Source of the DNA: Candidatus Phycosocius spiralis
GTDB taxonomy: Bacteria; Pseudomonadota; Alphaproteobacteria; Caulobacterales; Aquidulcibacteraceae
Direction of reading: 5' to 3'
DNA length: 64,000 nt
NCBI RefSeq assembly: GCF_030158815.1
Contig: NZ_BPFZ01000007.1
Coordinates: 1 to 64,000, forward strand
Shown in pieces: positions 36,521 to 45,585 of this stretch. The notes beneath the pieces are model-generated. The model made no database searches. It was not told the origin of the DNA and was given only the letters and a program-made list of their open reading frames with translations. The position numbers and the translations under genes are program-made. Position 1 is the stretch's first letter; each line of letters begins with the position of its first letter.

Positions 36521-37777
36521 ATGGTCGGTGGCCGCACCCGGTCGACGGAAGTGGCGCAAGCTGCTTCAGTCGAAGCTGTTGTTGTGGCGACGGCGCGCAA
36601 TTCTTATGGCCGTCTCGTAGCGCTCTTGGCGGCCCGTGATGGCGATCTGGCTGCCAGTGAAGATGCCTTATCGGAAGCATTTGCAGCGGCCCTACAAACC
36701 TGGCCCAGACGTGGCATACCGACCAATCCCGACGCTTGGCTTTTGACCACCGCGCGCAACCGCCTGATCAATACCCACCGGCATGAGGCCGTTAAGCTGC
36801 GCGGCATGGACGAGATTTTGCGAAGGATGGACGCCCCCTCTGCAACTGCGGCGCCCATCCCGGATCAACGCCTCAGTCTTTTGTTTGTGTGCGCGCACCC
36901 CGCCATTCAAGAAGATATGCGCACGCCGCTCATGCTCCAGACCATATTAGGCCTCGATGCCGCCCAGATCGCCTCTGCCTTTTTGGTCTCGCCAACGACC
37001 ATGGGCCAACGGTTGGTGCGGGCCAAAGCCAAGATTAAGGCCGCGGGCATTGGCTTTAAAATTCCAGACCTCGACGCCCTACCCGGTCGCTTGGACGAAG
37101 TTTTGTCGGCGATTTATGCAGCCTTTGGGACTTCCTTTGATGCCGTCGCAGGGTCAGATGACCACAATATCTCATTGGCTGACGAGGCGATTTTTCTCGC
37201 GCGTTTGGTCGTTTCACTTTTACCGCAAGAGCCAGAGGCTTTTGGTCTCTTGGCGCTGATGCTCTATGTCGATGCGCGCAAGGGCGCGCGCTGGGGGCCT
37301 GAGGGCGAATTTGTACCCCTCAAGAATCAAGACGCAAAGCTATGGGAGCGCGCGAAGATTATCGAAGCCGAAGGATTGTTGGCGCGTGCCTCCAAGCTCA
37401 ACCGCCTTGGTCGGTTTCAGATCGAAGCCGCGATCCAGTCGATCCACATTCAAGCCCCAATCACGGGTGCCACCAATTGGGCGGCGCTACGCTCCTTCCA
37501 TGAACTTCTGCTGACCCATCGGCCCAGTATCGGCGCCTTTGTTAGCTATGCGGCTGTCCTACAAGCCATGGGGCAAGGGCGCGCGGCACTTGAGGTCTTG
37601 TTCAGCCTCAATACCGCCGATGTCAGCACCTATCAGCCTTATTGGGTGACCTTGGCGGCGGCCCATCGCGGGTGTCAGGAAGCGGCGGCAGCGGCGATAG
37701 CGATGGAGCGCGCGATAGGGTTGACGGAGAACACGAAGGTGCGGGCGTTTTTGTTGGGGGAGCGGGAAGGCGGGTAA
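36521..37777 (+). CDS. ECF42-type RNA polymerase sigma factor with C-terminal TPR-like extension
   Basis: 418 aa. Sigma region 2 is in EDALSEAFAAALQTWPRRGIPTNPDAWLLTTARNRLINTHRH. Region 4 is ALMLQTILGLDAAQIASAFLVSPTTMGQRLVRAKAKI. The remaining ~230 residues are a helical extension (HRPSIGAFVSYAAVLQAMGQGRAALEVL and similar pairs), standard for ECF42. These factors have no classical anti-sigma protein; the extension is needed for activity. Linkage with a DGPF protein is the normal context. Signal and regulon are unknown. Confidence 0.9.
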   Translation: MVGGRTRSTEVAQAASVEAVVVATARNSYGRLVALLAARDGDLAASEDALSEAFAAALQTWPRRGIPTNPDAWLLTTARNRLINTHRHEAVKLRGMDEILRRMDAPSATAAPIPDQRLSLLFVCAHPAIQEDMRTPLMLQTILGLDAAQIASAFLVSPTTMGQRLVRAKAKIKAAGIGFKIPDLDALPGRLDEVLSAIYAAFGTSFDAVAGSDDHNISLADEAIFLARLVVSLLPQEPEAFGLLALMLYVDARKGARWGPEGEFVPLKNQDAKLWERAKIIEAEGLLARASKLNRLGRFQIEAAIQSIHIQAPITGATNWAALRSFHELLLTHRPSIGAFVSYAAVLQAMGQGRAALEVLFSLNTADVSTYQPYWVTLAAAHRGCQEAAAAAIAMERAIGLTENTKVRAFLLGEREGG

Positions 37778-37930
37778 GCAATCCGCTCCGTGCGGTAGGA
37801 TGCATTCCAACCATGGGATGCACCATTGTCAAGCAATTCTTAAGATCGCTAATGTTTGTCCGCAGCCAAAGCACTTGGAACGGCTTCAGGCCGCACTCTG
37901 CTTGCCTTGAAGCCACCCGACAATTGTCTC

Positions 37931-37993
37931 TGCGCAAGATGGGGGGTCAAGGGGCGCGCCTATGGCGCGCCCCTTGACGCCCTATCTTGCGCG
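37931..37993. repeat. Long extragenic palindrome, about 29-bp stem
   Basis: The core is a perfect 15-bp inverted repeat (GTCAAGGGGCGCGCC, loop TAT, reverse complement) at 37946-37978. Pairing continues outward through one G-G mismatch and one G-T pair to GCGCAAGAT/ATCTTGCGC at 37932-37940 and 37984-37992. The total is about 29 paired positions with a 3-nt loop. Confidence 0.85.
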
Positions 37994-38008
37994 CTCAAAC
38001 TCGACTTA

Positions 38009-38042
38009 AGCCTTTGCGCAGGCAGAGCATAGCGCAAAGGCT
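38009..38042. repeat. Second hairpin, 11-bp stem, next to the long palindrome
   Basis: AGCCTTTGCGC, 12-nt loop, then GCGCAAAGGCT. Flanking ACTTA/TAAGT could extend the stem across a 3-nt bulge. It lies 16 bp after the long palindrome. Confidence 0.7.
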
Positions 38043-38117
38043 GTCTAAGTAGAATACGCTAAATCTAACCTCACAGCGAACGCGATAGTGCTGTCCTGAC
38101 GAACCGCACCCTACGCC

Positions 38118-39431
38118 CTAATGCAGCTTAAATTTCGGTCGGATGATATGGTTGACATGGCCGATGATGATGAGGGTCAGGCCGCGCCACCAGCCGTGGA
38201 TGGCGATCAGATGCATGCGGTAAAGCGACTGATAGACCATGCGGGCGACCCAGCCCTCAACACGCATACGCCCGCCAACCAAATTACCCATGAGGCTGCC
38301 CACTGTTGAAAAGCGGCTAAGCGATACCAGCGAGCCATGGTCGTGATAGACAAAATCCTGTTGTGGCTGGCCCGCTTGTGCGCGCACCAGATTATGGAAG
38401 ACTTGGCTGGCCATTTGGTGGGCCGATTGCGCACGCGGCGGAATGGGGCGGTCGCGGCCGGGCAGCATGCAGGAAGCGCAATCGCCCAGCGCATAAATGC
38501 GGTCGTCGCAGGTGGTCTGTAGCGTTGGGCGAACGACGATTTGGTTGCCGCGAGTCAGCTCCAGATCGCCCAAGGTGCGAATTTCTTCAGCACCCTTTAC
38601 CCCGGCAGCCCACACAATCAGATTGGCCGCAATCACGGCCCCGGTGCCGGTATGAACCTCGTTTTTGGCAAGCTTCACCACTTGGGTATTGTCGAGCACA
38701 TTGACGCCCAATTTCTCCAACTCAAGCTTGGCACTTTCGGCGAGCTTCTCATCCAAAGCGGGTAATATTCGAGGGCCAGCTTCAATCAGCGATACTTCAA
38801 GCTTGGATTCATCAAACACCTCGAGGCCGTAATGGCGCAGTGCTTTGGCGGCATTATACAGTTCTGCAGCAAGCTCCACCCCTGTGGCACCGCCACCAAC
38901 AATACAGATGCGCACGGCGGCCTGCGTATCGCCCGTCTGATGGGCGTGGTTGGTGCGCAGGCAGGCGTTGAGTAGTTTTTGTCTAAAGCGGTCGGCTTGC
39001 GGGCGGTCTTCGAGAAACATCGCGTGTTCGCGCACACCCGGCACGCCAAAATCGTTTGAAATCCCGCCCATTGCGAGGACCAGATAATCATAGCGAATGC
39101 TATGTCGAGCGATGATCTCCTCACCGCGTTCGTCTAATAAGGGTGCGGTGGTTATGGTGCGGGCGATCCGATCGACACTTTCAAGGCTGCCATTGAAAAA
39201 CCGATAGCCCCAGCGCACGGCATGGCCGCCATAGCCCACTTCATCCAGATTGGCATCGAGCGAACCTGCCGCCACTTCGTGCAATAAGGGCTTCCAGACA
39301 TGGGTCAAATTCCGGTCGATCAGGATGATGTCATGGTCTTTGCGGCCATAGCGCGAGCCGAGCAAACGAACGAGCTCTAAGCCCCCGGCGCCCCCGCCAA
39401 CGACTACAATTTGTGTCTTTCTCTGACCCAC
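38118..39431 (-). CDS. ndh: Type II NADH dehydrogenase (NDH-2), FAD-dependent
   Basis: 437 aa, GTG start with GGGGG seven bases upstream. First dinucleotide site IVVVGGGAGGLELVRLLG (FAD), second ICIVGGGATGVELAAEL (NADH). The YALGDCASC segment is the FAD-contacting motif, and RAQSAHQMA the quinone-side sequence typical of NDH-2. The C-terminal helices (VYQSLYRMHLIAIHGWWRGLTLIIIGHVN) attach the enzyme to the inner membrane. It passes electrons from NADH to quinone without pumping protons. Confidence 0.93.
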   Translation of the reverse strand: MGQRKTQIVVVGGGAGGLELVRLLGSRYGRKDHDIILIDRNLTHVWKPLLHEVAAGSLDANLDEVGYGGHAVRWGYRFFNGSLESVDRIARTITTAPLLDERGEEIIARHSIRYDYLVLAMGGISNDFGVPGVREHAMFLEDRPQADRFRQKLLNACLRTNHAHQTGDTQAAVRICIVGGGATGVELAAELYNAAKALRHYGLEVFDESKLEVSLIEAGPRILPALDEKLAESAKLELEKLGVNVLDNTQVVKLAKNEVHTGTGAVIAANLIVWAAGVKGAEEIRTLGDLELTRGNQIVVRPTLQTTCDDRIYALGDCASCMLPGRDRPIPPRAQSAHQMASQVFHNLVRAQAGQPQQDFVYHDHGSLVSLSRFSTVGSLMGNLVGGRMRVEGWVARMVYQSLYRMHLIAIHGWWRGLTLIIIGHVNHIIRPKFKLH

Positions 39432-39885
39432 CCAATTCCCCCTTAGACCGCGACATAGCGTCCATTGACCTTATCAGTGTAGCGCCTGACTACTCAAGCT
39501 TGAACGTGAGCTTCATTACGTGCGCGGGGTGTTTGCGTCATGCAGTGGCGCTTTATGTCGGTCCATTGTTGCATTTTCCCGCACAAGTCCTGATCCATCA
39601 TGCAATGAGCAGTAATGCACAAAACCCACTGTGTTATTGTGAAATAGGTGGATGGTATGGGATGATTATAAAAATGGGTGGCAGCCTGATTGGTACTTCT
39701 AAACTGTCCATCACGCACATCAAAAGCAGTGCAATTATAAGCCTCGAGAATAATAATGGCGGTATAATTCAGTATGTGTACCGCCCCGGACTGAGGAATA
39801 GGCGTACCGTGGATTTGACCTTAAGCGCTGATTTTGTCACAACGCCGCACCATCCACTAACCCCCCTATGATAAATGAGACTTGA
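39432..39885. other. Intergenic region upstream of lysK and NDH-2 genes (divergent)
   Basis: 454 bp. Expected to hold promoters for both divergent genes. A plus-strand frame at 39413-39871 covers it but overlaps the NDH-2 start and has no family features. No other structure seen. Confidence 0.5.
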
Positions 39886-41460
39886 ATGCAAGATCGTGCA
39901 TTATTGGCTGGCGATGCCAAAGCTTGGCCGTTTGAACAAGCACGTTTACTGCTGGACCGCGTAAAGAAGACCGGCAGGCAAAGCCCAATTATCTTTGAAA
40001 CCGGCTATGGCCCATCAGGCTTGCCGCATCTTGGGACATTTGGCGAAGTCGTGCGGACAACGATGGTGCGTCAGGCCTTCATTGCGCTGACCAATGGCAC
40101 AATTGAAACCAAGCTGATCTGCGTCAGCGATGATATGGATGGCATGCGCAAAGTGCCTGATAATGTGCCAAACTCAGAGGCACTGGCCCTCTATCTACAA
40201 ATGCCCTTAACCGATGTGCCCGACCCATTTGGCACACACGAGGGCTTTGCCCAGCATAATAATGCGCGCTTGCGCGGCTTTCTCGATAGTTTTGGCTTTG
40301 ATTATGAATTCAAATCGGCGACACAGCTTTACCGCTCCGGCGCATTTGATGCGACCTTGCTGCGCGCGCTAGAACATTACGACGCCATTATGGGCGTGAT
40401 GCTTCCGACTTTGGGCGAGGAACGCCGTAACACCTATAGCCCGTTTTTGCCGATCTCGCCTACCTCGGGTCGCGTGCTTTATGTGCCGTTGAAGGCTAAA
40501 GACCCCAAGGCTGGCACCATAACCTTTCGCGATGAAGACGGCACCGATGTGACCATGTCTGTGACCGGTGGGAAGGTCAAAATGCAGTGGAAACCCGACT
40601 TTGGCATGCGTTGGGCCGCTTTGGGTGTCGATTTTGAAATGTATGGCAAAGACCATCAAACCAATGGTCCGATCTATTCCAAGATTTGTCGGATATTAGG
40701 GGCTGAGCCGCCAGTTCAATATTGCTATGAGTTGTTCTTGGACCAAAATGGCGAAAAGATCAGCAAATCCAAAGGCAATGGGATTTCAGTTGAGCAATGG
40801 CTGAGCTATGCGCCTCCTGAAAGTCTTTCGCTCTATAATTATCAAAAGCCGCGGGTAGCCAAAAAGCTCTATTTTGACGTGATCCCACGTGCGGTTGACG
40901 AATACATCCAATTTCTCGATGCCTTCTGGCGCGAGGAGCCCGCCAAGCAGCTGGAAAACCCGGTTTGGCATATACATAATGGCAATCCGCCACGCCATAG
41001 TTCACCCATTAGCTTTGGCCTTTTACTCAACCTGGTCTCAGCCGCCAATGCATCAACAACAGAGGTTTTATGGGGCTTTATCAAGCGCTACGCGCCGCAA
41101 GCCACGCCCGAGACCCAACCCTTGCTCAACCAATTGGCCGGGTTTGCGATTGCCTATTACCGCGACTTTATTGAGCCCACCAAAAAGTTCCGTGCGCCAT
41201 CAGACCAAGAGCGCGCAGCGATTTTAGACCTTCTAGGCCAATTGGATGCACTATCGTGCGATCAAATGGATGGGGACAGCATCCAAACCATGGTGTTTGA
41301 GGTTGGCAAATCCAACGGCTTTGAAAACCTGCGCGATTGGTTCAAAGCCCTCTATGAAGTTCTGCTTGGCCAAGAGCAAGGCCCTCGTTTTGGTGGCTTT
41401 GTGGCGCTTTTTGGGGTTAAAGAAACCATGGCACTGATCCGAGAAAGACTAGCTTTATGA
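39886..41460 (+). CDS. lysK: Class I lysyl-tRNA synthetase
   Basis: 524 aa. The class I HIGH motif appears as [12 protein letters not shown] (residues ~43-54) and the KMSKS motif as [10 protein letters not shown] (residues ~290). The class I LysRS-specific segments [12 protein letters not shown]-like ([17 protein letters not shown]) and [17 protein letters not shown] are clear. The enzyme charges tRNA-Lys; this archaeal-type form replaces the class II LysRS in many Alphaproteobacteria. A 37-codon frame overlaps its stop. Confidence 0.95.
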   Translation: MQDRALLAGDAKAWPFEQARLLLDRVKKTGRQSPIIFETGYGPSGLPHLGTFGEVVRTTMVRQAFIALTNGTIETKLICVSDDMDGMRKVPDNVPNSEALALYLQMPLTDVPDPFGTHEGFAQHNNARLRGFLDSFGFDYEFKSATQLYRSGAFDATLLRALEHYDAIMGVMLPTLGEERRNTYSPFLPISPTSGRVLYVPLKAKDPKAGTITFRDEDGTDVTMSVTGGKVKMQWKPDFGMRWAALGVDFEMYGKDHQTNGPIYSKICRILGAEPPVQYCYELFLDQNGEKISKSKGNGISVEQWLSYAPPESLSLYNYQKPRVAKKLYFDVIPRAVDEYIQFLDAFWREEPAKQLENPVWHIHNGNPPRHSSPISFGLLLNLVSAANASTTEVLWGFIKRYAPQATPETQPLLNQLAGFAIAYYRDFIEPTKKFRAPSDQERAAILDLLGQLDALSCDQMDGDSIQTMVFEVGKSNGFENLRDWFKALYEVLLGQEQGPRFGGFVALFGVKETMALIRERLAL

Positions 41461-41570
41461 GGGTACGCCTGCACATTGCAACCTATGAAGAGATAGGCGA
41501 TTTGGGGCGACATGGCAGAGATGAAGCTTTTTATGGCGACACCCTTGGACGCTTGATCGGAGACATGTGA
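41457..41570 (+). CDS. Possible 37-aa small protein coupled to lysK
   Basis: ATG overlaps the lysK stop (ATGA). The 37 residues ([17 protein letters not shown]...) are mixed charged and hydrophobic with no recognisable motif. Coupled translation is possible given the 4-nt overlap, but a chance frame cannot be excluded. Confidence 0.35.
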   Translation: MRVRLHIATYEEIGDLGRHGRDEAFYGDTLGRLIGDM

Positions 41571-41910
41571 AGCCAATACTGGTTGAGGCTAACCACTTCA
41601 GCATGGGGATCGACACCCCATCGATTAATGATTGCCAATTTGAACCAGAAAAATCCCACTTTCATCCTGGTAATGAATTTCTATTTCGACCTATTTAGAT
41701 GATTTAATGGTAGGTTGATCCTCATTACGTTAGGTCACCACCTAGGCCTAAGGCATTGTATCGCTGTTGCGCTTTCAATGGATTGAAATGAGCAACAAGC
41801 CCGACAATGTCAGTGCGATCCAATTACTTAACGATGGAAAATTCCTAAAGGATCCAAAAGCCCCGTTAGACTTGATTAACCTTAAACACCTTGACGCAGC
41901 AGGCTCAAAC
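41571..41910. other. Intergenic region lysK/flaF
   Basis: 340 bp at the convergent ends of lysK and flaF. AT-rich; a 75-codon plus-strand frame at 41767 overlaps flaF and is not supported. No strong hairpin seen. Confidence 0.5.
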
Positions 41911-42297
41911 CTATTCAGCCGATTGCAAAACCGGGGAATTTGTTTCGATTTGGCTGGCAAGTCCTTGCATTATGGACCGATTAACATCGATTAAGGGCTC
42001 GACTGATTCGCCTTTTTGCATGACTTCACTGGAATAACGACTAACCCATAGGCTAAGCGAAATGATGGATGCGCGCAGAGTCTCAGGCAGGGCGTTGGTT
42101 GAAGACATGCAATCGCTGGCCATAAACGACCATACGCGACGATTCCAATCAATCGCATCCATCCGCTTACCAATTTCATAGCGGGGAAGATCTTGAATTT
42201 CGATCAGGGCCCGCGTGACTTGTCCAAACAAACGATACTCTAGCTCACGCGGCGTCTCGACCCGTTGCTGCGCTGTCTGATAGGCTCTCAAAGACAT
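41911..42297 (-). CDS. flaF: Flagellar biosynthesis regulator FlaF
   Basis: 128 aa. [31 protein letters not shown] and [38 protein letters not shown] are the conserved FlaF blocks. FlaF acts with FlbT in alphaproteobacteria to control flagellin translation and secretion; FlaF promotes flagellin export while FlbT represses flagellin mRNA. The start overlaps the 3' end of flbT by 53 bp, the usual tight coupling. No flagellin gene is adjacent on this side. Confidence 0.93.
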   Translation of the reverse strand: MSLRAYQTAQQRVETPRELEYRLFGQVTRALIEIQDLPRYEIGKRMDAIDWNRRVWSFMASDCMSSTNALPETLRASIISLSLWVSRYSSEVMQKGESVEPLIDVNRSIMQGLASQIETNSPVLQSAE

Positions 42298-42697
42298 GTT
42301 TTATACCTTCTAAATTCAGCCTTGCGGCTTCGAATTCCATTAGCTTTCTGCACCGCGTGAGCGCTTTATAATACTCACCAGACATGACTTCACGCGAGAT
42401 ATTAACACATTCTTCCAAAACCGATGGGACACGCACTACACCCATAAATTCGGTCATACGCAATGCAAACTCATTATATTGTTCAGGTGTTTCGTGGCCT
42501 TGCAGATACATGAGCATGATCGGTAGATAGATTCTGCGGGCAGGGGTATTGGCTTCTTCGAGTTGCATTATGTCTTTTTCACGCAATACAGAGGCTTTGT
42601 TTTGAAGTAACAAAGTGGTGCGACGATCCCCATTTTGCACCACAGCACCATTTAGCACGATTTTTTCATTCGGCTTTAGGGACAGTTTCAGTGGCAT
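42245..42697 (-). CDS. flbT: Flagellar biosynthesis repressor FlbT
   Basis: 150 aa. [44 protein letters not shown] is the FlbT signature; [14 protein letters not shown] follows. FlbT binds the flagellin mRNA leader and destabilises it until the hook is complete. AAGGAGC sits nine bases before the ATG. flaF overlaps downstream. Upstream, after about 225 bp, lies the divergent terC gene rather than flagellin genes, so the pair is separated from fliC. Confidence 0.95.
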   Translation of the reverse strand: MPLKLSLKPNEKIVLNGAVVQNGDRRTTLLLQNKASVLREKDIMQLEEANTPARRIYLPIMLMYLQGHETPEQYNEFALRMTEFMGVVRVPSVLEECVNISREVMSGEYYKALTRCRKLMEFEAARLNLEGIKHVFESLSDSAATGRDAA

Positions 42698-42922
42698 TAT
42701 CAGCTCCTTAGTGCCTACTGCGCTTCACGAGGAATCATCGGAACGATGTATCTAAGCGCAATTTCCTCAAACATACTAAACAAACGTGGTTAACGAATGC
42801 CTTATCACACTTTCACATGCAAGTTCATGCACCATGGATTGATTTGATCTGTTTGTCATTGGTCATATTGCTTGACCAAACCTGCCCCAACGGGCAACCA
42901 ACCCATAAAGGGGTACCCTTAA

Positions 42923-43678
42923 TTGACCGATTGGTTTACATGGATGGCATCTGCCGATGGCTGGGCGTCATTGGCGATTTTGACGTTGCTAGAAATTGTA
43001 TTGGGGATCGACAATGTCATTTTTATCTCCATCGCGGCGTCAAAATTGCCAAAAGAACAACAGGTAAACGCGCGCAGAATGGGTTTGGCCCTAGCACTTT
43101 TTTTACGCATCCTGCTTTTATCGATGTTGGTATGGCTTGCCGGACTAACCAAGCCATTGTTCGCCTTGTTCGGCCATGCATTCTCTGCCCGAGATTTGAT
43201 CCTGATTTTGGGCGGGGGTTACCTCCTCTACAAAGCGACGATTGAAATTGGCGAATTGGTCCGCGCCAAAAGGGTAGAAGACCATGCAGGCCCAAAGACT
43301 AAATCTTCACAAATGATGATCGTAGTCGCTCAAATTGCCGTGATTGACGTCATTTTTGCCCTTGATTCGATTGTGACTGCGATTGGGATGTCGAGCAATT
43401 TGGCGATCATGGTCACAGCCGTTGTGATCGCCATTGCGGTGATGATGTTTGCCAGTGAAACAGCCTCAGCCTTTATTGACAAATATGAGACCACAAAAAT
43501 GCTGGCCCTCGCTTTTTTGTTGATTGTCGGCATGGTTCTGGTGGCCGATGGCTTTGGCCAACATATTGAACGTACCTATCTTTACGCCGCGATCGCCTTC
43601 TCGGTGCTGGTCGAAAGCCTCAACATTGTGGCGAAACAAAGAAATGCCCGCGAGGGACAGGATGGTGAGGGGATATAG
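42923..43678 (+). CDS. TerC family integral membrane protein
   Basis: 251 aa. TTG start at 42923, chosen because it restores the family N-terminus before DGWASLAILTLLEIVLGIDNVIF; GGGG lies ten bases upstream. GIDNVIFISI and FALDSIVTAIGM are the two TerC repeats bearing conserved acidic residues in the membrane; ETASAFIDK and VLVADGFG complete the family. About seven helices. TerC proteins are linked to metal (manganese) export and metalation of secreted proteins. It is the last host-like gene before the GC-rich island. Confidence 0.92.
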   Translation: MTDWFTWMASADGWASLAILTLLEIVLGIDNVIFISIAASKLPKEQQVNARRMGLALALFLRILLLSMLVWLAGLTKPLFALFGHAFSARDLILILGGGYLLYKATIEIGELVRAKRVEDHAGPKTKSSQMMIVVAQIAVIDVIFALDSIVTAIGMSSNLAIMVTAVVIAIAVMMFASETASAFIDKYETTKMLALAFLLIVGMVLVADGFGQHIERTYLYAAIAFSVLVESLNIVAKQRNAREGQDGEGI

Positions 43679-43903
43679 AGGGTGAAAGCCATAGACGCGC
43701 ATGGGACCGCGACCCCGCTTCTTCGTGAAAACGGGGGCATCATTACACACGTGTGATCATGGGTTTTGGCCAGCTCCGTGGCGGGGGTAAAGGTGGTGGC
43801 CTTGATCGGCTTTTCTGGATGATCTGAACCGCCATGGCATCGTACATGGCGTTGGGTTCTGTGCCACAGCCGGCCATCACACGGGGATGTTGAGGTGGAG
43901 CCA

Positions 43904-44251
43904 TCAACAAGCCATGACGGCGTCGCGCCAGCGTGAAGGCCAGGCGCCGCGCCCTGTTAATCGGATCATGCAGTCGTTGTAGTTCCAGCTGTAGGAGCGG
44001 CTCTTCTGTGCAAGGCGGCGTGTCGCGCCCACGCCAGCCCCGATGGCGGCGCCCTGGCCGGCATGTCCGGAAAACGACCCCACGACGGCCCCTCGCGCAG
44101 CACCACGGGCCGCCCCCGTGGAGGTTGGCGTCGATCGTGCGGCGTTCCTCGTATAGGCCTCGCAGGATTGGCTTTTGGTCTGTGCGAGCGCCGTCTCGGC
44201 GGTGAGCAAGCAGCCAGCTGTCAGCACTACGGCCGCAAGCAAATGCTTCAT
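43904..44251 (-). CDS. Small exported glycine-zipper protein
   Basis: 115 aa. A clear signal peptide (MKHLLAAVVLTAGCLLTAETALA) precedes a Cys-containing segment (SCEAYTRNAARS) and a glycine-zipper stretch (GAARGAARGAVVGSFSGHAGQGAAIGAGVGATRR), then WNYNDCM. Such proteins are small envelope proteins of unknown role; the two Cys may pair. It is GC-rich and marks the left part of the foreign island. The last ~20 residues (after NDCM) do not look family-like, so the 3' end may be damaged. Confidence 0.6.
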   Translation of the reverse strand: MKHLLAAVVLTAGCLLTAETALAQTKSQSCEAYTRNAARSTPTSTGAARGAARGAVVGSFSGHAGQGAAIGAGVGATRRLAQKSRSYSWNYNDCMIRLTGRGAWPSRWRDAVMAC

Positions 44252-44319
44252 GGTCCTCCCCCTCGGTTCTCCGCCCTAAGGGCGGACAAAGCACCTGTGG
44301 CCAACGCTCCAGTATGAAC

Positions 44320-44450
44320 GAATGCCCAATATCAATCTGGAGCAGAACTTTGGCTGAAGCTTAGCGGGATAGCAAACGGTCTCGAACTGTGAGGCTATCG
44401 ATATCGTCAATGTTATCGACGTGATAATGTCGAAGCCATGCGAAGGCGCT
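44320..44450. repeat. Direct repeat copy A bracketing the DUF3604 module
   Basis: Starts GAATGCCCAA and contains AAGCTTAG, GGATAGCAA, AACTGT, TGTTATCG, CGTGAT and ATGTCGAAG in the same order and spacing as copy B at 48413. Identity by eye is about 65-70% with a few 1-nt gaps. It lies 69 bp upstream of the glycine-zipper start on that gene's strand. Confidence 0.75.
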
Positions 44451-44595
44451 CATGCGATCCGGCTGTTTCTCCGGGTACGCCCCAAGGTCTGACCTTGCAC
44501 GTAATGCCCCGATATCCGGGTTGGCGGCGGTGGGCATGGCGCCGCTTTCGACACACCTTTGCGTGATCACCGGGAACGGCGCCGCCGCCATCGCT

Positions 44596-45585
44596 TCAGA
44601 AGAATGCCGCGACCCGCTCGAACATCCAGTAACTGGCAATGCCGCCTATGGCGTAGGCGGGCAGCACCGCAGCCCAGCGCGGATCGGTCGGCCCGGTAAC
44701 GCGGCGCACCAGCGCGGCGGCTGCGAGCAGCGCGGCCACGAACAGCAACTGCCCGATTTCGACGCCGACGTTGAAGAACAACAGGGCCAGCGGAATGCTG
44801 TTCTGCGGCAGGCCGACTTCGGCCAACGCGCCGGCAAAGCCGAGGCCATGGAGCAGGCCGAAGCTGAAGGCGATCAGCCAGGGCTTGCGGACCGCAAGGC
44901 TTGTGCGGCCCTGCTGCCGGTGCAGGATCTCCGCGGCGACGAACACGATCGACAGGGCGATGATCGCTTCGACCGGTGGCCCCGGCACCTTCAGCACGCC
45001 CAGGGTCGCCAGCGCCAGCGTGATCGAATGGGCGATGGTGAAGGCGGTGATGGTCAGCAGAAGCTTGCGCCGGCTGTCGACCAACATGACGAGGCCGGCC
45101 ACGAACAGGAGGTGATCGATGCCCTGCCAGATATGCTCGATGCCGAGCAGGGTATAGCTGCTCACCACCTCCCATGGCCCCGGGCTGGCGGCGGCGGTGA
45201 ACACCGGGTTGGCCGGGTTCAGCCGCTCCAGTTGCTCGGTGCCGTCGCTGCGCGCCATGCGAACCAGCACGTCGACCGGCACCAGCGCCAGGCCAGCAAA
45301 ACCGATATCCCTTCCCGTCAGTCCGCCGGGTACGGCGATGCGCCAGCGCTGTACGGTCGCGCCGCGGGCATAGATGCCACTGTGGGGCGTGACGTCCCGT
45401 GTGCCCGGGGGGAACACCGGCTGCAGCTTCAGCACCTTGCTCTCGTCCAGCGCCGGCACTTTCCAGAGCACATCGTAATAGCCGCCGCCGCGCTCGATCA
45501 GTTGTAGATAGGCCGGCTTGAACTCGTCGGCGGTCGCCGGCAGGGCGAATAGCAGGGCCAGCCAGAACAGCATGGTCCTGATCAC
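44596..45585 (-). CDS. HupE/UreJ family membrane protein
   Basis: 329 aa. A signal peptide or first helix is followed by a periplasmic domain of about 130 residues (to about residue 140), then six or so helices. The HupE/UreJ motifs are seen: GIEHIWQGIDHLLFVAGL, ITAFTIAHSITLALA, FGLLHGLGFAGAL and FFNVGVEIGQLLFV, with conserved His and Asp residues in the membrane. HupE/UreJ proteins are nickel or cobalt permeases; this long form with an extracytoplasmic domain is of unknown substrate. The GTG start overlaps the isomerase stop (GTGA), so the two are cotranslated. Confidence 0.88.
   Translation of the reverse strand: MIRTMLFWLALLFALPATADEFKPAYLQLIERGGGYYDVLWKVPALDESKVLKLQPVFPPGTRDVTPHSGIYARGATVQRWRIAVPGGLTGRDIGFAGLALVPVDVLVRMARSDGTEQLERLNPANPVFTAAASPGPWEVVSSYTLLGIEHIWQGIDHLLFVAGLVMLVDSRRKLLLTITAFTIAHSITLALATLGVLKVPGPPVEAIIALSIVFVAAEILHRQQGRTSLAVRKPWLIAFSFGLLHGLGFAGALAEVGLPQNSIPLALLFFNVGVEIGQLLFVAALLAAAALVRRVTGPTDPRWAAVLPAYAIGGIASYWMFERVAAFF

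Larger units (their letters stand above)
37778..38117. other. Convergent intergenic region with two tandem hairpins
   Basis: 340 bp between the ends of the ECF42 gene and the NDH-2 gene. It holds two strong inverted repeats, listed separately. The plus-strand 111-codon frame across it has no family signature and is not supported. Confidence 0.6.

Noticed and set aside
39413-39871. 152-codon plus-strand frame
   Set aside because: Overlaps the NDH-2 start, has no ribosome site and no protein-like pattern; probably chance in the promoter region.
41767-41994. 75-codon plus-strand frame
   Set aside because: Overlaps flaF on the opposite strand and has no motif or start signal.
42819-42834. Sigma-54-like promoter upstream of flbT
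   Set aside because: On the minus strand TGG...TTGC is present, but the GG-to-GC spacing is 11 rather than 10 bases and the site is about 120 bp from the gene.
43743-44294. 183-codon minus-strand frame over the glycine-zipper gene
   Set aside because: Arg/Pro-rich translation typical of an alternative frame in GC-rich DNA; the 43904-44251 frame has a real signal peptide.
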